Source: an archaeon
GTDB lineage: Archaea; Nanobdellota; Nanobdellia; Pacearchaeales; GW2011-AR1
Length of the DNA stretch: 11,333 nucleotides
NCBI GenBank assembly: GCA_030593225.1
Contig: JAUVHP010000032.1
Coordinates: forward strand, 1 to 11,333
Reading direction: 5' to 3'
Under the pieces are notes generated by a model that made no database searches, had not been told where the DNA came from, and worked only from the letters and a program-made list of their open reading frames with translations. The translations under genes were made by a program, and so were the position numbers. This document shows, in pieces, positions 10,605 through 11,333 of this stretch. Positions within the stretch are counted from its first letter, which is position 1; every line of letters begins with the position of its first letter.

Positions 10605-11186
10605 ATGGAAAAAACATTAAAGAATTTGTGCAAGGCATTTATTGGTGAAAGTCAGGCACGTAATCGTTATAATTTTTATGCTAAGGTTGCAAAGAAAGAA
10701 GGCTATGAACAAATTTCTGCTATTTTTTTAGAGACCTCTGACCAGGAGCGAGTTCATGCGAAAAGAATTTTTGAACACATACAAGAATTAAAAAAAGAGT
10801 TAGGGAATAACGATGAAGTAGAAGTTGATTCTTCTGTTCCAATTGTTTATGAAGATACGATTGAAAATTTAAAGGCGGCAATTGCTGGAGAGCATTATGA
10901 ATATGAAGAGATGTATCCAGAATTTGCAAGAATTGCTGAGGAGGAAGGGTTGCAAGAAATTGCAAATAGGTTAAGGGCAATTGCTAAAGCAGAGAAGCAT
11001 CATGAAGAAAGATATGAAAAATTATTAGGTGAAGTTGAGAGTGGAACTTTTTTTAAGAAATCTGAGGATGTTGAATGGGTTTGTCGTGAGTGTGGTTATG
11101 TTTATTTTGGAAAAGAGGCACTTGATAAATGTCCTTCTTGTGACCATGCACAAAGTTATTCTCAAATTAAGTGTGAGAAATATTAA
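10605..11186 (+). CDS. rbr: Rubrerythrin
   Basis: A peroxide-scavenging enzyme of anaerobes that reduces hydrogen peroxide to water at a diiron centre. Residues 1-140 form the ferritin-like four-helix domain with the iron ligands visible: E15, E48-x2-H51, E96, E99 and E130-x2-H133. Residues 157-193 form the C-terminal rubredoxin domain with C160-x2-C163 and C176-x2-C179 holding the electron-relay iron. At 193 residues it matches classical rubrerythrins. The following desulforedoxin-like gene starts directly after its stop with no gap, so the pair is an oxidative-stress operon. The presence of these genes fits an anaerobic or microaerobic cell. Confidence 0.96.
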   Translation: MEKTLKNLCKAFIGESQARNRYNFYAKVAKKEGYEQISAIFLETSDQERVHAKRIFEHIQELKKELGNNDEVEVDSSVPIVYEDTIENLKAAIAGEHYEYEEMYPEFARIAEEEGLQEIANRLRAIAKAEKHHEERYEKLLGEVESGTFFKKSEDVEWVCRECGYVYFGKEALDKCPSCDHAQSYSQIKCEKY

Positions 11187-11333
11187 ATGACAAAACAAAA
11201 AGAAATTTACAAGTGTGAATTGTGTGAAAATATTGTTGAGGTTTTACATGAAGGGGCAGGAGCTTTAGTTTGTTGTGGTGAAAAACCAGAAGCGAAATTC
11301 CCTGTAAAAAAAAGATGTGAAGACGAGAGAGTA
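11187..11333 (+). CDS. Desulforedoxin/desulfoferrodoxin-like protein, cut by the window end
   Basis: An open frame of 49 codons runs from the ATG immediately after the rubrerythrin stop to the last base of the window. The N-terminus IYKCELCENIVEVLHEGAGALVCCG-type sequence carries C10-x2-C13 and C29-C30, the four ligands of a desulforedoxin iron site as found at the start of two-iron superoxide reductases. The part after the CCG departs from the usual 'QPMKLL' continuation (here EKPEAKF), so whether the rest is a superoxide reductase or only a small iron protein cannot be told. Superoxide reductase would convert superoxide to hydrogen peroxide, the substrate of the adjacent rubrerythrin. No separate promoter; translation is probably coupled. 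Confidence 0.85.
   Translation, partial: MTKQKEIYKCELCENIVEVLHEGAGALVCCGEKPEAKFPVKKRCEDERV

Overview
The window looks like a piece of a small, very AT-rich archaeal genome, most likely a DPANN lineage of the Pacearchaeota/Woesearchaeota kind. Archaeal-type core genes are present: elongation factor aEF-1beta, a zinc-finger RPA, RadA recombinase and ribosomal protein L15e. There is also a tRNA-Ile(GAU) with an intron at the canonical archaeal 37/38 site, and a secreted Cys-rich protein with 'CTDxDGG' modules of a type I associate with Pacearchaeota. The lineage is inference; the archaeal assignment is secure.

Layout. Positions 14-883 (minus) carry a two-gene operon of a HIT-fold protein that has lost most of its histidine triad and an 80-residue unknown protein. 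It is divergent from a 464-residue secreted protein (934-2328), and both sides share one palindromic TATA box. aEF-1beta (minus) and RPA (plus) diverge from a 128-bp spacer holding a heptamer repeat. Positions 3678-4097 are non-coding and hold three tandem modules of about 100 bp (the first enlarged to 182 bp). Each module ends in a TATA box looped between the arms of a 14-bp inverted repeat, and the last drives a DUF2238/YjdF-like membrane protein. A VapBC toxin-antitoxin pair, a DUF457/YdjM-like membrane protein and radA follow. Next come accessory genes: a SAM methyltransferase, a 93-residue unknown (minus) and a free-standing LAGLIDADG endonuclease that ends inside the promoter of the intron-containing tRNA. 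The right end has L15e, a 237-residue unknown, rubrerythrin and the start of a desulforedoxin/desulfoferrodoxin-like gene, the last two forming an oxidative-stress operon.

Expression logic. Eleven genes have an 8-bp TATA-like element at exactly -29 to -22 from the start codon, the geometry expected for leaderless mRNAs. This fixes the starts of radA (5861) and RPA (2733). Two accessory genes break the rule. The methyltransferase and the 93-residue protein have TATA boxes further upstream, a short leader and a Shine-Dalgarno sequence, and the second leader can form two mutually exclusive hairpins.

The most unusual signals are the tandem promoter-like modules with covarying inverted repeats (3707-4095), the two-state leader of the 93-residue gene (8122-8164), the degenerate HIT protein, and the endonuclease/intron-tRNA junction.
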